From positions 2,294,001 through 2,358,000 of the forward strand of contig NZ_CP125640.1 of NCBI RefSeq assembly GCF_030053155.1: a stretch of 64,000 nt of DNA, written 5' to 3'. Positions 8,250 to 17,376 of this stretch are shown here, piece after piece. The position numbers were made by a program, and so were the translations under genes. This stretch comes from Rhizobium sp. BT03. Its GTDB lineage: Bacteria; Pseudomonadota; Alphaproteobacteria; Rhizobiales; Rhizobiaceae. Positions within the stretch are counted from its first letter, which is position 1, and each line of letters starts with the position of its first letter. Under the pieces are notes generated by a model, which did not search any database, had not been told where the DNA came from, and was given only the letters and a program-made list of their open reading frames with translations.

Positions 8250-8942
8250 ATGCCCACGCTTTATCATCATCCCATGTCATCCGCATCTCGCTTCGTCCGG
8301 CTGATCCTGGCCGAGTACGGCTATCAGGCGGATCTGATCGAGGAGCAGACATGGGAGAAGCGCCGGGATTTCCTGGCGCTCAACCCGGCCGGCACGCTGC
8401 CTGTTTATGTCGACGACAGCATGCGGGCGCTCTGCGGCGCCACCGTCATTTCCGAATATCTTGACGAGACGCACGGCGTGCTGAAGCGCGACCGGCGGCT
8501 GCTCGCCGAGGACCCTTTCCAGCGGGCGGAAATCCGCCGGCTGAGCGAGTGGTTCATGCAGAAGATGGAAAACGACGTGACCAAGCCGCTCGCCCGCGAG
8601 CGTGTCTACAAGCTACAGATGACCGCCGATCAGGGCGGCGGAGCCCCGGATTCGAAGATTTTGCGCACGGCCCGCGCGAATATCCGCCAGCATATGCGCT
8701 ATCTCACCTGGCTTGCCGGCTCGCGCCAATGGCTGGCGGGCGAGCGGATGAGCTATGCCGACCTTGCCGCCGCGGCCTCGATCTCGATCCTCGATTATCT
8801 CGGCGAGATCGACTGGGCTGATGCGCCCGTCGTCAAGGACTGGTACCAGCGGCTGAAATCGCGCCCCTCCTTCCGGCCGATGCTGACCGAGCGGGTGCGC
8901 GGCCTGACGCCGGTTTCGCATTATGCCGATCTGGATTTCTGA
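8250..8942 (+). CDS. Glutathione S-transferase family protein
   Basis: The 230-residue protein has a thioredoxin-like N-terminal domain (residues 1-80, with NPAGTLPVYVDD holding the cis-proline and ATVISEYLDE the glutathione-contacting S/E pair) and an all-helical C-terminal domain ending in a GST-type MSYADLAAAASISILDYLG helix. Thus it should bind glutathione; the substrate cannot be read from the sequence. It ends 12 bp before queG and the following epimerase gene overlaps queG, so the three form an operon. Confidence 0.88.
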   Translation: MPTLYHHPMSSASRFVRLILAEYGYQADLIEEQTWEKRRDFLALNPAGTLPVYVDDSMRALCGATVISEYLDETHGVLKRDRRLLAEDPFQRAEIRRLSEWFMQKMENDVTKPLARERVYKLQMTADQGGGAPDSKILRTARANIRQHMRYLTWLAGSRQWLAGERMSYADLAAAASISILDYLGEIDWADAPVVKDWYQRLKSRPSFRPMLTERVRGLTPVSHYADLDF

Positions 8943-8954
8943 CGAGGGCTCTCC

Positions 8955-10112
8955 ATGCCCGAAGCCGATAAAGATGACAAAGAGCGCCGCCGCCGCGACA
9001 ATTTGACCCTGTTCGTGCGGGCGGAATCTGCCGCCAAGGGCTTCGATCTCTGCCGCATCACACGACCCGACGCGATTCCGCAAGCCAAAGAGCGCCTCGG
9101 CCAGTTCATCGATGCCGGGCGCCATGGGACGATGGAGTGGATGGCGGAGACGCGTGAGCGGCGCGGCGATCCGCGCACCCTTTGGAGCGAGGTGCGGTCC
9201 GTCGTGGTCTTCGGCCTCAACTACGCCCCTGAAGAAGATCCGCGCGGCATTCTCGCCAAGGCCGATAAGGCGGCGATCTCGGTCTATGCCCGCAACCGCG
9301 ATTATCACGACATCATCAAGGGCCGGCTGAAAGAGATCGCCACGCGTTTTGCGGCACGGGCCGGCGCCGACGTCAAGGTCTTCGTCGATACCGCGCCTGT
9401 GATGGAAAAGCCGCTGGCGGCGGCAGCCGGGCTCGGCTGGCAGGGCAAGCATACCAACCTCGTCAGCCGCACGCACGGCTCCTGGCTGTTTCTCGGCAGC
9501 ATGTTCACCACCGCCGATCTTGCCGTCGACGCCGAAGAGGCCGATCATTGCGGCTCCTGCCGCGCCTGCCTCGACGCCTGTCCGACGGCCGCCTTTCCCG
9601 CACCTTACCAGATCGATGCGCGGCGCTGCATCTCCTATCTCACCATCGAGCACAAGGGGCCGATCGACCCCGATCTCAGGCCGCTGATCGGAAATCGCAT
9701 CTATGGCTGCGACGACTGTCTTGCCGCCTGCCCGTGGAACAAGTTCGCAAGTGCGGCCTCCGAGATGAAGCTGAAGGCGCGGGACGATCTGCAGGAGCCG
9801 TCGATCGCCTTTCTGCTGACGCTCGACGATGCCGCCTTCCGCGCCTTCTTCAGCGGCTCGCCGGTAAAGCGGATCGGCCGCGATCGCTTTATCCGCAATG
9901 TGCTGATCGCCGCCGGCAATTCCGGCGAGACGGCTCTTATCGCCCAATGTCGGCGGCTCGCCGACGATGCCTCGCCGGTGGTGCGGGGAATGGCGGTGTG
10001 GGCGCTGTCGCGGCTGATGGAGGCTGGCGAATTTTCAGGCTTTGCGACACAAAAGGCCGATGAGACTGACGACGACGTGCTGAATGAATGGCGGCTGGCG
10101 GGAGTGGGCTGA
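8955..10112 (+). CDS. queG: Epoxyqueuosine reductase
   Basis: QueG carries out the last step of queuosine synthesis, reducing epoxyqueuosine in tRNA anticodons with cobalamin and two [4Fe-4S] clusters. The 385-residue protein shows the family signature [19 protein letters not shown] around residue 150 and two ferredoxin-type cysteine motifs, [17 protein letters not shown] (about residue 198) and [15 protein letters not shown] (about residue 253). A helical, HEAT-like region follows to the C-terminus. The stop overlaps the next start as TGATG. Confidence 0.96.
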   Translation: MPEADKDDKERRRRDNLTLFVRAESAAKGFDLCRITRPDAIPQAKERLGQFIDAGRHGTMEWMAETRERRGDPRTLWSEVRSVVVFGLNYAPEEDPRGILAKADKAAISVYARNRDYHDIIKGRLKEIATRFAARAGADVKVFVDTAPVMEKPLAAAAGLGWQGKHTNLVSRTHGSWLFLGSMFTTADLAVDAEEADHCGSCRACLDACPTAAFPAPYQIDARRCISYLTIEHKGPIDPDLRPLIGNRIYGCDDCLAACPWNKFASAASEMKLKARDDLQEPSIAFLLTLDDAAFRAFFSGSPVKRIGRDRFIRNVLIAAGNSGETALIAQCRRLADDASPVVRGMAVWALSRLMEAGEFSGFATQKADETDDDVLNEWRLAGVG

Positions 10113-10981
10113 TGCATGTGATGATTTTTGGCTGCGGTTATTCCGGCACGGCGATCGCCAAGGCCTTCGCCGGCGACGGCGTGCGCATTTCCGGCACCAC
10201 GCGCTCTGCCGACAAGATCGAGGCGCTGCGGCGAAACGGCGTCGAAGCCTTCCTTTTCGACGGCGAGACCATGGACGACGGGTTGCGCCGGGCTCTGGCC
10301 GATATCACCCATCTCGTGCAGTCGATCGCACCTGGAAAAGCCGACCCGCTGCTGCGGCTGCTCGGCGAAGACGGCGCAAGCCCGCCGCCCGGCCTCGAAT
10401 GGATCGGTTATCTCTCCACCGTCGGCGTCTATGGCGACCACAAGGGCGCTTGGATCAACGAGGAAACGCCGTGCGTGCCTGTGTCGGGGCGCTCGAAGGA
10501 GCGGCTCGAGGCGGAAGCGGGCTGGCTGGCCATGGGCGAGAGATGCGGCGTGCCGGCGGCGGTGCTTCGCCTTTCCGGTATTTACGGGCCGGGGCGCAAT
10601 GCCTTCTGCAATTTGGACAAGGGCACGGCACGGCGGCTGATCAAGAAGGACCAGGTGTTCAACCGCATCCGCGTCGAGGATATCGGTGCGGCGAGCCGTT
10701 TCCTGTCGGACCATCGCCTCGGCGGCATCTATAATATCACCGACGACCGGCCTGGCCCGCCGCAGGACGTGATCGTCGAGGCGGCGCGGCTGATGGGCGT
10801 CGAACCGCCGCCGGAGCAGGCCTTCGAGACCGCCGAGCTGACGCCGATGGCGCGCTCCTTCTACGGCGAGAACAAGCGGGTTTCGAATGCGAAACTCAAG
10901 GCGGCCGGCTTCGAATTCTCCTTCCCCGACTACCCGATGTCACTTGCGCAATTGTGGCAGGACGGACGCTGGCGCGGTTAG
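10112..10981 (+). CDS. NAD(P)-binding SDR/epimerase-like protein (YeeZ type)
   Basis: The 289-residue protein opens with the Rossmann motif MIFGCGYSGTAIAKAF and continues with YLSTVGVYGDHKGAWINEE, RLSGIYGPGRNAF and YNITDDRPGPPQDVI. This is the extended/atypical SDR group that includes E. coli YeeZ; the family has no firm reaction. The start overlaps the queG stop (TGATG), implying translational coupling, and the queG-YeeZ-like pairing recurs in alphaproteobacteria, as far as I know. Confidence 0.83.
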   Translation: MHVMIFGCGYSGTAIAKAFAGDGVRISGTTRSADKIEALRRNGVEAFLFDGETMDDGLRRALADITHLVQSIAPGKADPLLRLLGEDGASPPPGLEWIGYLSTVGVYGDHKGAWINEETPCVPVSGRSKERLEAEAGWLAMGERCGVPAAVLRLSGIYGPGRNAFCNLDKGTARRLIKKDQVFNRIRVEDIGAASRFLSDHRLGGIYNITDDRPGPPQDVIVEAARLMGVEPPPEQAFETAELTPMARSFYGENKRVSNAKLKAAGFEFSFPDYPMSLAQLWQDGRWRG

Positions 10982-11389
10982 ACCAGGCCCGCTTGAGGCG
11001 ACCAGGTTATCACCCGAAATGAGTAGGAAATTCCTACTTTCTGCATTTGGCAGAACAATTCTCGCCGCATATCATGGTTAACGGCCTTTGAATTTGCGCA
11101 AATGTGGCAGCAAATATGGCGAAGCTCGAAAAAATATTTCGTGATTTTTGTGAAGGCTGGGAAGTTTAAAACTTCTTCGGAAAAATCATTTGAATTTTAG
11201 CTGATTTCATTGCGTTTTTTCCACATTTTTCCGCACGCGGCAAATTCTCATATTTTATCAATGACCTCACGAATGTTACGGATTGCAATATTCCGTGAAT
11301 GGACGCGGCACTTTTTCGCCACTTTTTAACAGATTTAAGCCCCGCCGCCTGCAGAGGCGTTGAGTTCAATAGTTGAGGGATACTCTGTT
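10982..11389. other. AT-rich gene-free leader before the RlpA-like gene
   Basis: This 408-bp gap is strikingly AT-rich next to its GC-rich surroundings, mainly from 11020 to 11340, with runs such as cgttttttcc and actttttcgcc. I find no convincing reading frame in it. It could hold a promoter, a long 5' UTR, a small RNA or a nucleoid-protein binding region for the downstream cell-envelope gene. Confidence 0.5.
11022..11038. promoter_or_regulatory. 17-bp inverted repeat, possible operator
   Basis: AGTAGGA and TCCTACT are exact complements separated by three bases. It lies about 40 bp after the epimerase-like gene at the edge of the AT-rich leader. No binding protein can be named. Confidence 0.35.
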
Positions 11390-11752
11390 TTGAAGAAAAT
11401 ACGTCGTTCTATTATCGCTGCCGTAACTATTGCAGCATGCTCTTGCCTGCTTCCGGCGGAGAGTTTTGCTGGAAATGGATGCGGCGGTGCTTCATGGTAC
11501 GCACTTCGCTCCAAAACTGCTTCCGGGGAACGTATGAACCCTGCCATCTTGACTGCCGCGCATCGTTCGCTTGCCTTCGGCACCAAGGTCAAGGTCACCA
11601 ACCGCAACAACGGCCGCACCGTCGTCGTTCGCATCAACGATCGCGGTCCGTTCATCCGCGGCCGCGTGATCGACCTGTCGCGCGCTGCGGCACAAAACAT
11701 CGGCATGGTGAGCTCCGGCACCGCGAAGGTCTGCTACCAGGTGATCAGCTAA
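11390..11752 (+). CDS. Septal ring lytic transglycosylase RlpA-like protein, single DPBB domain
   Basis: The mature part is one double-psi beta-barrel domain with the RlpA landmarks [35 protein letters not shown] and [16 protein letters not shown]. RlpA proteins cleave peptidoglycan strands lacking stem peptides or bind them; no SPOR domain is present here, so septal targeting is not implied. The N-terminus [20 protein letters not shown] then AESFA is a good signal peptide. I chose the TTG at 11390 (120 residues), which has GAGGGA nine bases upstream and puts the basic residues at the start; TTG at 11360 is the alternative. A tandem repeat begins at the last codons. Confidence 0.82.
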   Translation: MKKIRRSIIAAVTIAACSCLLPAESFAGNGCGGASWYALRSKTASGERMNPAILTAAHRSLAFGTKVKVTNRNNGRTVVVRINDRGPFIRGRVIDLSRAAAQNIGMVSSGTAKVCYQVIS

Positions 11753-11814
11753 GCTGACAGCCGAGGTGATCAGCTAAGCTGACAGCCGAGGTGATCAGCT
11801 AAAGCTGACAGCCG
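11739..11814 (+). repeat. Three tandem copies of a 25-26-bp unit spanning the RlpA-like stop codon
   Basis: Copies lie at 11739-11763, 11764-11788 and 11789-11814; the first two are identical and the third has one extra A. The first copy contains the last codons and the TAA stop, so the expansion is entirely 3' UTR. Each unit contains TCAGCT-A-AGCTGA, a small palindrome. Confidence 0.92.
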
Positions 11815-11830
11815 AGCCTGACAACCAGCT

Positions 11831-11854
11831 GCGCCGTCAGCGGCGCTTGCTCTT
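11831..11854 (+). terminator. Short terminator-like hairpin
   Basis: GCGCCG (11831-11836) pairs with CGGCGC (11841-11846) around a four-base loop, followed by ttgctctt. It lies just after the tandem repeat and before rsmB. Confidence 0.55.
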
Positions 11855-11941
11855 GCCGTCAATCGCGGTTACCACGCGCTTGAGACTTGCGAACAATCCC
11901 GCGCGGAACGAGCGCATGCCACGGCAACAGGAGACTTGTGA

Positions 11942-13231
11942 ATGCGTCTGGGCGGCCGCCTCGAAGGGGCGATTTCTGTGCTCGCGGATATCGATGCCCG
12001 CAAGCGGCCTGTCGCCGACGCGCTGAAGGACTGGGGCCTTGCGCACCGCTTCGCCGGCTCCGGCGATCGTGCCGCGATCGGCAACATCGTCTATGACGCG
12101 CTGCGCATGCGGCTTTCCCATGCCTGGCTGATGGATGACGACAGTGCTGCTGCCATTGCCCACGCCGTCATGTTCCGCCAATGGGGTTTCACACCGGACA
12201 GTCTTGCCGCCGAACTGGCGGACGACAAATTCGCGCCGGCGCCGCTGAGCGCCGATGCCGTGGCCGCCTTTGCAAGCCGCCGTCTCGACGACGCGCCGCC
12301 GCATATCCGCGGCGATATTCCTGAATGGGTCCAACCCTCCTTCGAACAGGCCTTCGGCGCCGACTGGCTTGCCGAGGCACAGGCGCTCGCGGCGCGACCG
12401 ACGCTCGATCTGCGCGCCAACATTTTGAAGTCCTCCCGCGACAAGGCCGTCAAGGCGCTCGAAAGAGCCGGCGCGCAGGCGGCGAAGATCGCCCGCTACG
12501 GCATCCGCATTGCCGCCGGCGAAGGCGCCTCGCGTCTTCCCAACGTGACGGCCGAGCTTTCGTTCCAAAAAGGCTGGTTCGAAGTTCAGGACGAGGGATC
12601 GCAGATCGTCGCCGACCTGGTGCTCGCCAAAGACGGCGACCAGGTTCTCGACTATTGTGCCGGCGGTGGCGGCAAGACGCTCGCCATGGCGGCCGCCATG
12701 CAGAACAAGGGACAGGTTCACGCCTACGACGCCGACCGCAAACGGCTGGCGCCGATCATCGAGCGGCTGAAGCGGGCGGGCACCCGCAATGTTCAGGTGC
12801 ATGACGACCCCAGAGGCCTTTCCGGCCTTGCCGGGCGCTGCGACAAGGTGCTGGTCGATGCGCCCTGCACCGGCACCGGCACATGGCGCCGCCGTCCCGA
12901 CACGAAATGGCGGCTGACGGCGAAGAACCTCGACGAGCGCACCGCCCAGCAGCAGGACGCGCTGGCGCAGGCAGGCGGCTTCGTCAAACCGGGCGGCGAG
13001 CTGATCTATGTCACCTGCTCGGTGCTGCCCCAGGAGAACGAGGAACAGGTACGCCGTTTCACGGCCGACAATCCCGATTTCCAGATCGTCAGCGCCCTGC
13101 CCGCCTGGGATGGCCTCTTCGGCAAAGACGCCCCGCGGCCACACTCTTCCGACGGGCTGACGGTGACGCTGACCCCTGCTTCCACCGACACGGACGGTTT
13201 CTTCTTCTGCCGCATGCAGCGCAAGGGCTGA
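11942..13231 (+). CDS. RsmB/NOP family 16S/23S rRNA cytosine-C5 methyltransferase
   Basis: This 429-residue protein has an N-terminal NusB-like helical part followed by the SAM-dependent m5C RNA methyltransferase domain. Motif I reads VLDYCAGGGGKTLAMAA (about residue 235), the motif IV cysteine loop VDAPCTGTGTWRRRPD (about residue 300), and the motif VI catalytic cysteine is in YVTCSVLPQENEEQV (about residue 355). It therefore methylates cytosine in RNA, most likely rRNA; the exact base is not deducible. The RlpA-like gene ends about 190 bp upstream and the imelysin cluster begins 180 bp downstream. Confidence 0.92.
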   Translation: MRLGGRLEGAISVLADIDARKRPVADALKDWGLAHRFAGSGDRAAIGNIVYDALRMRLSHAWLMDDDSAAAIAHAVMFRQWGFTPDSLAAELADDKFAPAPLSADAVAAFASRRLDDAPPHIRGDIPEWVQPSFEQAFGADWLAEAQALAARPTLDLRANILKSSRDKAVKALERAGAQAAKIARYGIRIAAGEGASRLPNVTAELSFQKGWFEVQDEGSQIVADLVLAKDGDQVLDYCAGGGGKTLAMAAAMQNKGQVHAYDADRKRLAPIIERLKRAGTRNVQVHDDPRGLSGLAGRCDKVLVDAPCTGTGTWRRRPDTKWRLTAKNLDERTAQQQDALAQAGGFVKPGGELIYVTCSVLPQENEEQVRRFTADNPDFQIVSALPAWDGLFGKDAPRPHSSDGLTVTLTPASTDTDGFFFCRMQRKG

Positions 13232-13411
13232 GCCCGCGGCGAAAGAGCGCGCGGCCGCCGATTTTCCGGGCGAATGCCTGGCAAAACAAGCGCCTTCGCA
13301 GCCCCTCTCCATCCTTAAAACCATTCCAAACTAGAGCATTTGACACCAGTTTGCTTTTGCGCGAAGAGACGGAGCCCGATTTAGGCGGAATATCCGTCAC
13401 AGGAGAGGATC

Positions 13412-14686
13412 ATGAAGCTCAATAAATTCCGCGCAGCCGTGCTGGCGATTGCCCCCGCCGCCCTGCTCGCCCTTCCCGCGCATGCCGAAACCGATGCGGC
13501 TGCCGTGGTGAAACATTATGCCGACGTGGCGTATGCGAAATACGAAGACTCGCTGACCACGGCGAAGGCGCTCGACGCCGCGATCGACGCCTTCCTGAAG
13601 GCGCCTGATGACGCGACGCTGAAGGCCGCCCGGGACGCCTGGATCAAGGCGCGCGTTCCCTACCAGCAGACGGAAGTCTATCGCTTCGGCAATCCTGTTG
13701 TCGACGACTGGGAAGGCAAGGTTAATGCATGGCCTCTCGATGAAGGTCTGATCGACTATGTCGATCCCTCCTACGGCACCGAGAGCGACGAAAATTCGCT
13801 GTATGTCGCCAATGTCATCGCCAACAAGACGATCAAGATCGACGGCAAGGACGTCGACGCCTCCAAGCTGACGCCGGAATTCCTCTCCGGCACGCTGGCC
13901 GAGGCCGGCGGCATCGAAGCCAACGTCGCGACCGGCTACCACGCCATCGAATTCCTCCTCTGGGGCCAGGATCTGAACGGCACGGGACCCGGCGCCGGCA
14001 ACCGCCCGGCAACCGATTACGACCTGAAGAACTGCACGCACGGCAATTGCGACCGCCGCGCCGAATATCTGAAATCCGCCTCCACGCTGCTGGTTTCCGA
14101 CCTGCAGGAAATGACCGACAACTGGAAGCCGGACGGCGCCGCGACGAAGAACGTCGAAGCCGACCCGAAGGCCGGCCTCGTCGCCATCCTGACGGGCATG
14201 GGTTCGCTCTCCTATGGCGAGCTTGCCGGCGAGCGCATGAAGCTCGGCCTGCTGCTGCACGATCCTGAGGAAGAGCATGATTGCTTCTCCGACAATACCT
14301 ACAACTCGCATCTCAACGACGCGATCGGCATCGCCGCCGCCTATACCGGCAACTATACCCGCGTCGACGGCACCAAGCTCAGCGGCCCGTCGCTGCACGA
14401 TCTGGTGGCCGCCAAGGACAAGGCGCTCGATGCCGAGATGGAAGGCAAGCTCAACAAGACGCTCGACGCGATGAACGCCATGGCAAAGCGCGGCGAGACG
14501 GTCGAGAAGTACGACCAGATGATCGGCGAGGGCAACAAGGAAGGCAATGCCGTCGTCCAGGCCGCCATCGACGGGCTGATCGACCAGACGAAATCGGTAC
14601 AGCGCGTTATTGCCGCACTCGATCTCGGCACGGTTCAGCTTGAAGGTTCCGACAGCTTGGATAATCCTAACGCCGTCTTCAAATAA
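13412..14686 (+). CDS. Imelysin family protein, periplasmic
   Basis: The 424-residue product has a clear signal peptide (MKLNKFRAAVLAI then LLALPAHA, cut before ETDAAA) and the imelysin core, including the conserved G-x-H-x-x-E motif as GYHAIEFLLWGQDLNGTGPG around residue 175. Imelysins (M75 family, EfeO relatives) are extracytoplasmic proteins linked to iron acquisition; proteolytic activity has been proposed for some. A strong AGGAGAG site precedes the ATG. It heads a four-gene same-strand cluster with a di-heme protein, a second imelysin and a DUF1513 protein, an arrangement also known around Pseudomonas aeruginosa icmP. Confidence 0.92.
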   Translation: MKLNKFRAAVLAIAPAALLALPAHAETDAAAVVKHYADVAYAKYEDSLTTAKALDAAIDAFLKAPDDATLKAARDAWIKARVPYQQTEVYRFGNPVVDDWEGKVNAWPLDEGLIDYVDPSYGTESDENSLYVANVIANKTIKIDGKDVDASKLTPEFLSGTLAEAGGIEANVATGYHAIEFLLWGQDLNGTGPGAGNRPATDYDLKNCTHGNCDRRAEYLKSASTLLVSDLQEMTDNWKPDGAATKNVEADPKAGLVAILTGMGSLSYGELAGERMKLGLLLHDPEEEHDCFSDNTYNSHLNDAIGIAAAYTGNYTRVDGTKLSGPSLHDLVAAKDKALDAEMEGKLNKTLDAMNAMAKRGETVEKYDQMIGEGNKEGNAVVQAAIDGLIDQTKSVQRVIAALDLGTVQLEGSDSLDNPNAVFK

Positions 14687-14696
14687 GCAAAAAGGC

Positions 14697-14723
14697 GGGC
14701 CGCTTCGACAGCCGGAGCGGCCC
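14697..14723 (+). terminator. Intergenic hairpin inside the imelysin operon
   Basis: GGGCCGCT (14697-14704) and AGCGGCCC (14716-14723) are exact complements. It sits between the first imelysin and the di-heme gene, with no T-tract, so it may stabilise or partly terminate the transcript and lower downstream expression. Confidence 0.5.
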
Positions 14724-14733
14724 GGACTCTGAA

Positions 14734-16272
14734 ATGTCGCATGCCCCGGCCCGCCGATTGATCGCCCGCGCAGTGCTCTGCGCCACGCTAGCCGGCTTTA
14801 CCGCAACGATCGCCGCCGGTTTCGATCTGCCGACGACACGCAGCGACCTCTCCGAGGCCGATCTGAAACGCGTCGCCGACGTCACCCGTCCGACCAGGGA
14901 TTTTTCCAAGGCCGAGCAATATGAGGCGATGCAGGCGGGTGCGACGACCTCGATCGATCCGGTGACCGAAGACAGTTTCTCGCATATTTCGGCCAATATC
15001 CCCTTCGAGGAAGAGCAGAATTTCAAGCTCGGCAATGCGCTTTTCCGCAAGCTCTGGGTTTCCTCGCCGTCTTCGACGCAGGCCTCCGATGGGCTCGGGC
15101 CGCTCTTCAACGCCCGCTCCTGTATGAGCTGTCACGTCAATGACGGCCGCGGCAAACCGCCGGAGGGAGGCCCAAGCGCCGTCTCGATGTTCCTGCGGCT
15201 CTCCCGTGCGCCCAAGACAGCAGAGGAGGAAAAGGCGATCGCGGGCGCTGATGTCCTCAATTTCCCCGATCCGATCTATGGCCATCAGCTGCAGGATCTT
15301 GCCGTTCCCGGCCTTGCCGCCGAGGGCCGGATGACGATCCGCTATGATGAGGAGACGGTCACACTTGGCGACGGCGAGACCGTGTCGCTGCGCCGGCCGC
15401 ATTATGCGGCCACGAACCTTGCCTACGGGCCGCTCGACGCCGCGACGACGATCTCGGCGCGTGTCGCCCCGGCGATGATCGGCCTCGGGCTGATCGAGGC
15501 CATTCCCGAGGCCGATATCCTTGGCCATGCCGACCCTGAGGATGCCGATGGCGACGGCATTTCGGGAAAGGCGGCGATCGTCCGCGACCACCGCAGCGGC
15601 AAGATCGCGCTCGGCCGCTTCGGCTGGAAGGCGCAGAACGCCACGGTGCGCGACCAGAATGCCGACGCCTTCGCCAATGATATCGGCATCTCGACACCCG
15701 ACCATCCGGACGCGCATGGCGATTGCACCAAGGCGGAAAAAAAATGCCTCGATATGCCGACCGGCGTGCAAAAGCGGCTGGGCGAAGAAGAGGCGCCGGG
15801 GCCCATTCTCGACCTCGTGACCTTCTATTCCGAAAACCTTGCCGTTCCCGCGCGCCGCAAGGCGAGCTTTCCCGAGACGCTGCGGGGCAAGCAAATCTTC
15901 TACGAAAGCGGCTGCATTTCCTGCCATGTGCCGAAATTCGTCACCCGCCGGGATTCGCCCGACAAGACGCAGTCCTTCCAGCTGATCTGGCCCTATTCCG
16001 ACTTTCTTCTGCACGATATGGGCGACGGGCTTGCCGACGGGCAACAGGTCGGCCTTGCAAGCGGACGTGAATGGCGCACGCCGCCGCTATGGGGTATAGG
16101 ACTGACCCGGACTGTCAGCGGACACAGCTTTTTCCTGCATGACGGCCGTGCGCGGAATCTCACCGAGGCGATCCTCTGGCACGGCGGCGAAGCTGAAAAG
16201 GCCCGCAACGCTTTCTCCTCCCTGTCGAAAGACGACAGGGAGGCCCTGATTACATTCCTGGAGTCACTTTGA
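14734..16272 (+). CDS. Di-heme thiol-oxidoreductase-like protein (DUF1111)
   Basis: The 512-residue protein has an N-terminal hydrophobic export segment (LIARAVLCATLAGFTATIAA) and two c-type heme sites, CMSCH near residue 130 and CISCH near residue 395. The segments around them, including FNARSCMSCHVNDGRGKP, LRGKQIFYESGCISCHVPKF and SFFLHDGRARNLTEAILWHG, are typical of the DUF1111 family related to di-heme peroxidases. It should act in the periplasm in electron transfer, possibly oxidising or reducing iron handled by the flanking imelysins; that role is inferred from context. Its stop overlaps the start of the second imelysin (TGATG). Confidence 0.9.
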   Translation: MSHAPARRLIARAVLCATLAGFTATIAAGFDLPTTRSDLSEADLKRVADVTRPTRDFSKAEQYEAMQAGATTSIDPVTEDSFSHISANIPFEEEQNFKLGNALFRKLWVSSPSSTQASDGLGPLFNARSCMSCHVNDGRGKPPEGGPSAVSMFLRLSRAPKTAEEEKAIAGADVLNFPDPIYGHQLQDLAVPGLAAEGRMTIRYDEETVTLGDGETVSLRRPHYAATNLAYGPLDAATTISARVAPAMIGLGLIEAIPEADILGHADPEDADGDGISGKAAIVRDHRSGKIALGRFGWKAQNATVRDQNADAFANDIGISTPDHPDAHGDCTKAEKKCLDMPTGVQKRLGEEEAPGPILDLVTFYSENLAVPARRKASFPETLRGKQIFYESGCISCHVPKFVTRRDSPDKTQSFQLIWPYSDFLLHDMGDGLADGQQVGLASGREWRTPPLWGIGLTRTVSGHSFFLHDGRARNLTEAILWHGGEAEKARNAFSSLSKDDREALITFLESL

Positions 16273-17372
16273 TGCGCCTTTGGCACCCCCTGCTCTGCCT
16301 CACTCTGATCGGCCTCGCCACATCAGCGGCCGCCCAGACCGCCGCTCCTCCGGCAGGGTTGAACGAGGATGCCGTTCCCGCCGTCATGCAGCGCGCCGTC
16401 GACGAGGTGATCCGTCCCGGCTATCGCAACATGCAGCAATCGGCCGCCCGGCTGACGACGGCGATGAAGGATCTCTGCGACGGCGGCACGCAGCAGACGC
16501 TGGATAAGGCGAAATCGGCCTTCGACGATACGATCCGCTACTGGTCGGTCATCGAAATCGTCCAGACCGGGCCTGTCATCCAGGACAATCTCTTCGAGCA
16601 CATCCTGTTCTACCCGGACCGCAAGGGCGTCGGCCTGAAGCAGGTGCAGGCGCTGATCGCCAAGGCCGATCCCAAGGATGCAACGGTCGATGCGATCGCC
16701 GGCAAGAGCGTGGCGCTGCAGGGCCTGACGGCGCTGGAATACGTGCTTTACGGCAACGGCTCGGACGATCTGATCAAGCAGAAGGGCGGCTTCCGCTGCC
16801 TTTACGGCGCCGCGGTCGCCGGCAATATCCAGCGTGAGGCCGGCGAAGTCGTCGCCGCCTGGGAAAAGCCCGACGGCGTGCAGGCGAGCTGGAAACATCC
16901 AGGCCCTCAGAGCGACGATTTCATGGATAATAAGGAAGCCGTGACCGCACTGCTCGGCATTCTCGTGCACGGCGCGGAGAATGTCCGCGACCAGCGGCTC
17001 GAACAATTCTACAAGGGCAAGGACTCGGCGCCGCGCCCGCGCATGGCGATCTACTGGCGCTCCAAGAATACCTGGAAATCGATGGCCGCCAATCTGGAGG
17101 GGCTGCGCACGCTCTGGCAGAAGGCCGGCATGGCCGAGCTTCTGCCGCCGGACAAACAGGCGATCGCCGCTTCGATCGACGAGGATTTCAAATCGCTGCT
17201 CGACAGCGTGCCGAAACTCAATCCCGATATAGACGCCGCCACCAGCGATGCCGAAAAAGCCAAGCTCGACACGCTTTTGGCCGAAAGCCGTGATCTGATC
17301 ACCCGGATCAGCGACGACTATGGTGCGGCCATCGGACTTTCGGCCGGCTTTTCCTTTTCGGACGGAGACTGA
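16272..17372 (+). CDS. Second imelysin family protein, periplasmic, with altered motif
   Basis: This 366-residue protein starts with a signal peptide (LLCLTLIGLATSAAAQ, cut near TAAPPAG) and has the imelysin helical-bundle pattern, with VIQDNLFEHILFYPDRKG and ALLGILVHGAENVRDQRLE. The conserved G-x-H-x-x-E appears as GLTALEYVLYG, so the histidine is threonine. It is a paralogue, not a copy, of the upstream imelysin. The ATG at 16272 overlaps the upstream stop; a TTG one codon earlier is less likely. DUF1513 follows after four bases. Confidence 0.9.
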   Translation: MRLWHPLLCLTLIGLATSAAAQTAAPPAGLNEDAVPAVMQRAVDEVIRPGYRNMQQSAARLTTAMKDLCDGGTQQTLDKAKSAFDDTIRYWSVIEIVQTGPVIQDNLFEHILFYPDRKGVGLKQVQALIAKADPKDATVDAIAGKSVALQGLTALEYVLYGNGSDDLIKQKGGFRCLYGAAVAGNIQREAGEVVAAWEKPDGVQASWKHPGPQSDDFMDNKEAVTALLGILVHGAENVRDQRLEQFYKGKDSAPRPRMAIYWRSKNTWKSMAANLEGLRTLWQKAGMAELLPPDKQAIAASIDEDFKSLLDSVPKLNPDIDAATSDAEKAKLDTLLAESRDLITRISDDYGAAIGLSAGFSFSDGD

Positions 17373-17376
17373 AGCG

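Noticed and set aside
11166..11369. 67-codon minus-strand frame in the AT-rich leader
   Set aside because: Lysine- and serine-rich translation of AT-rich DNA without a ribosome site or motif.
11739..11814. CRISPR-like array
   Set aside because: The units are directly adjacent with no spacers and overlap a coding end.
13232..13411. ICE or RirA-type box before the imelysin cluster
   Set aside because: I could not find a TTTAGAA-N3-TTCTAAA-like dyad or a convincing TGA-N9-TCA element, so iron control is not claimed from sequence.
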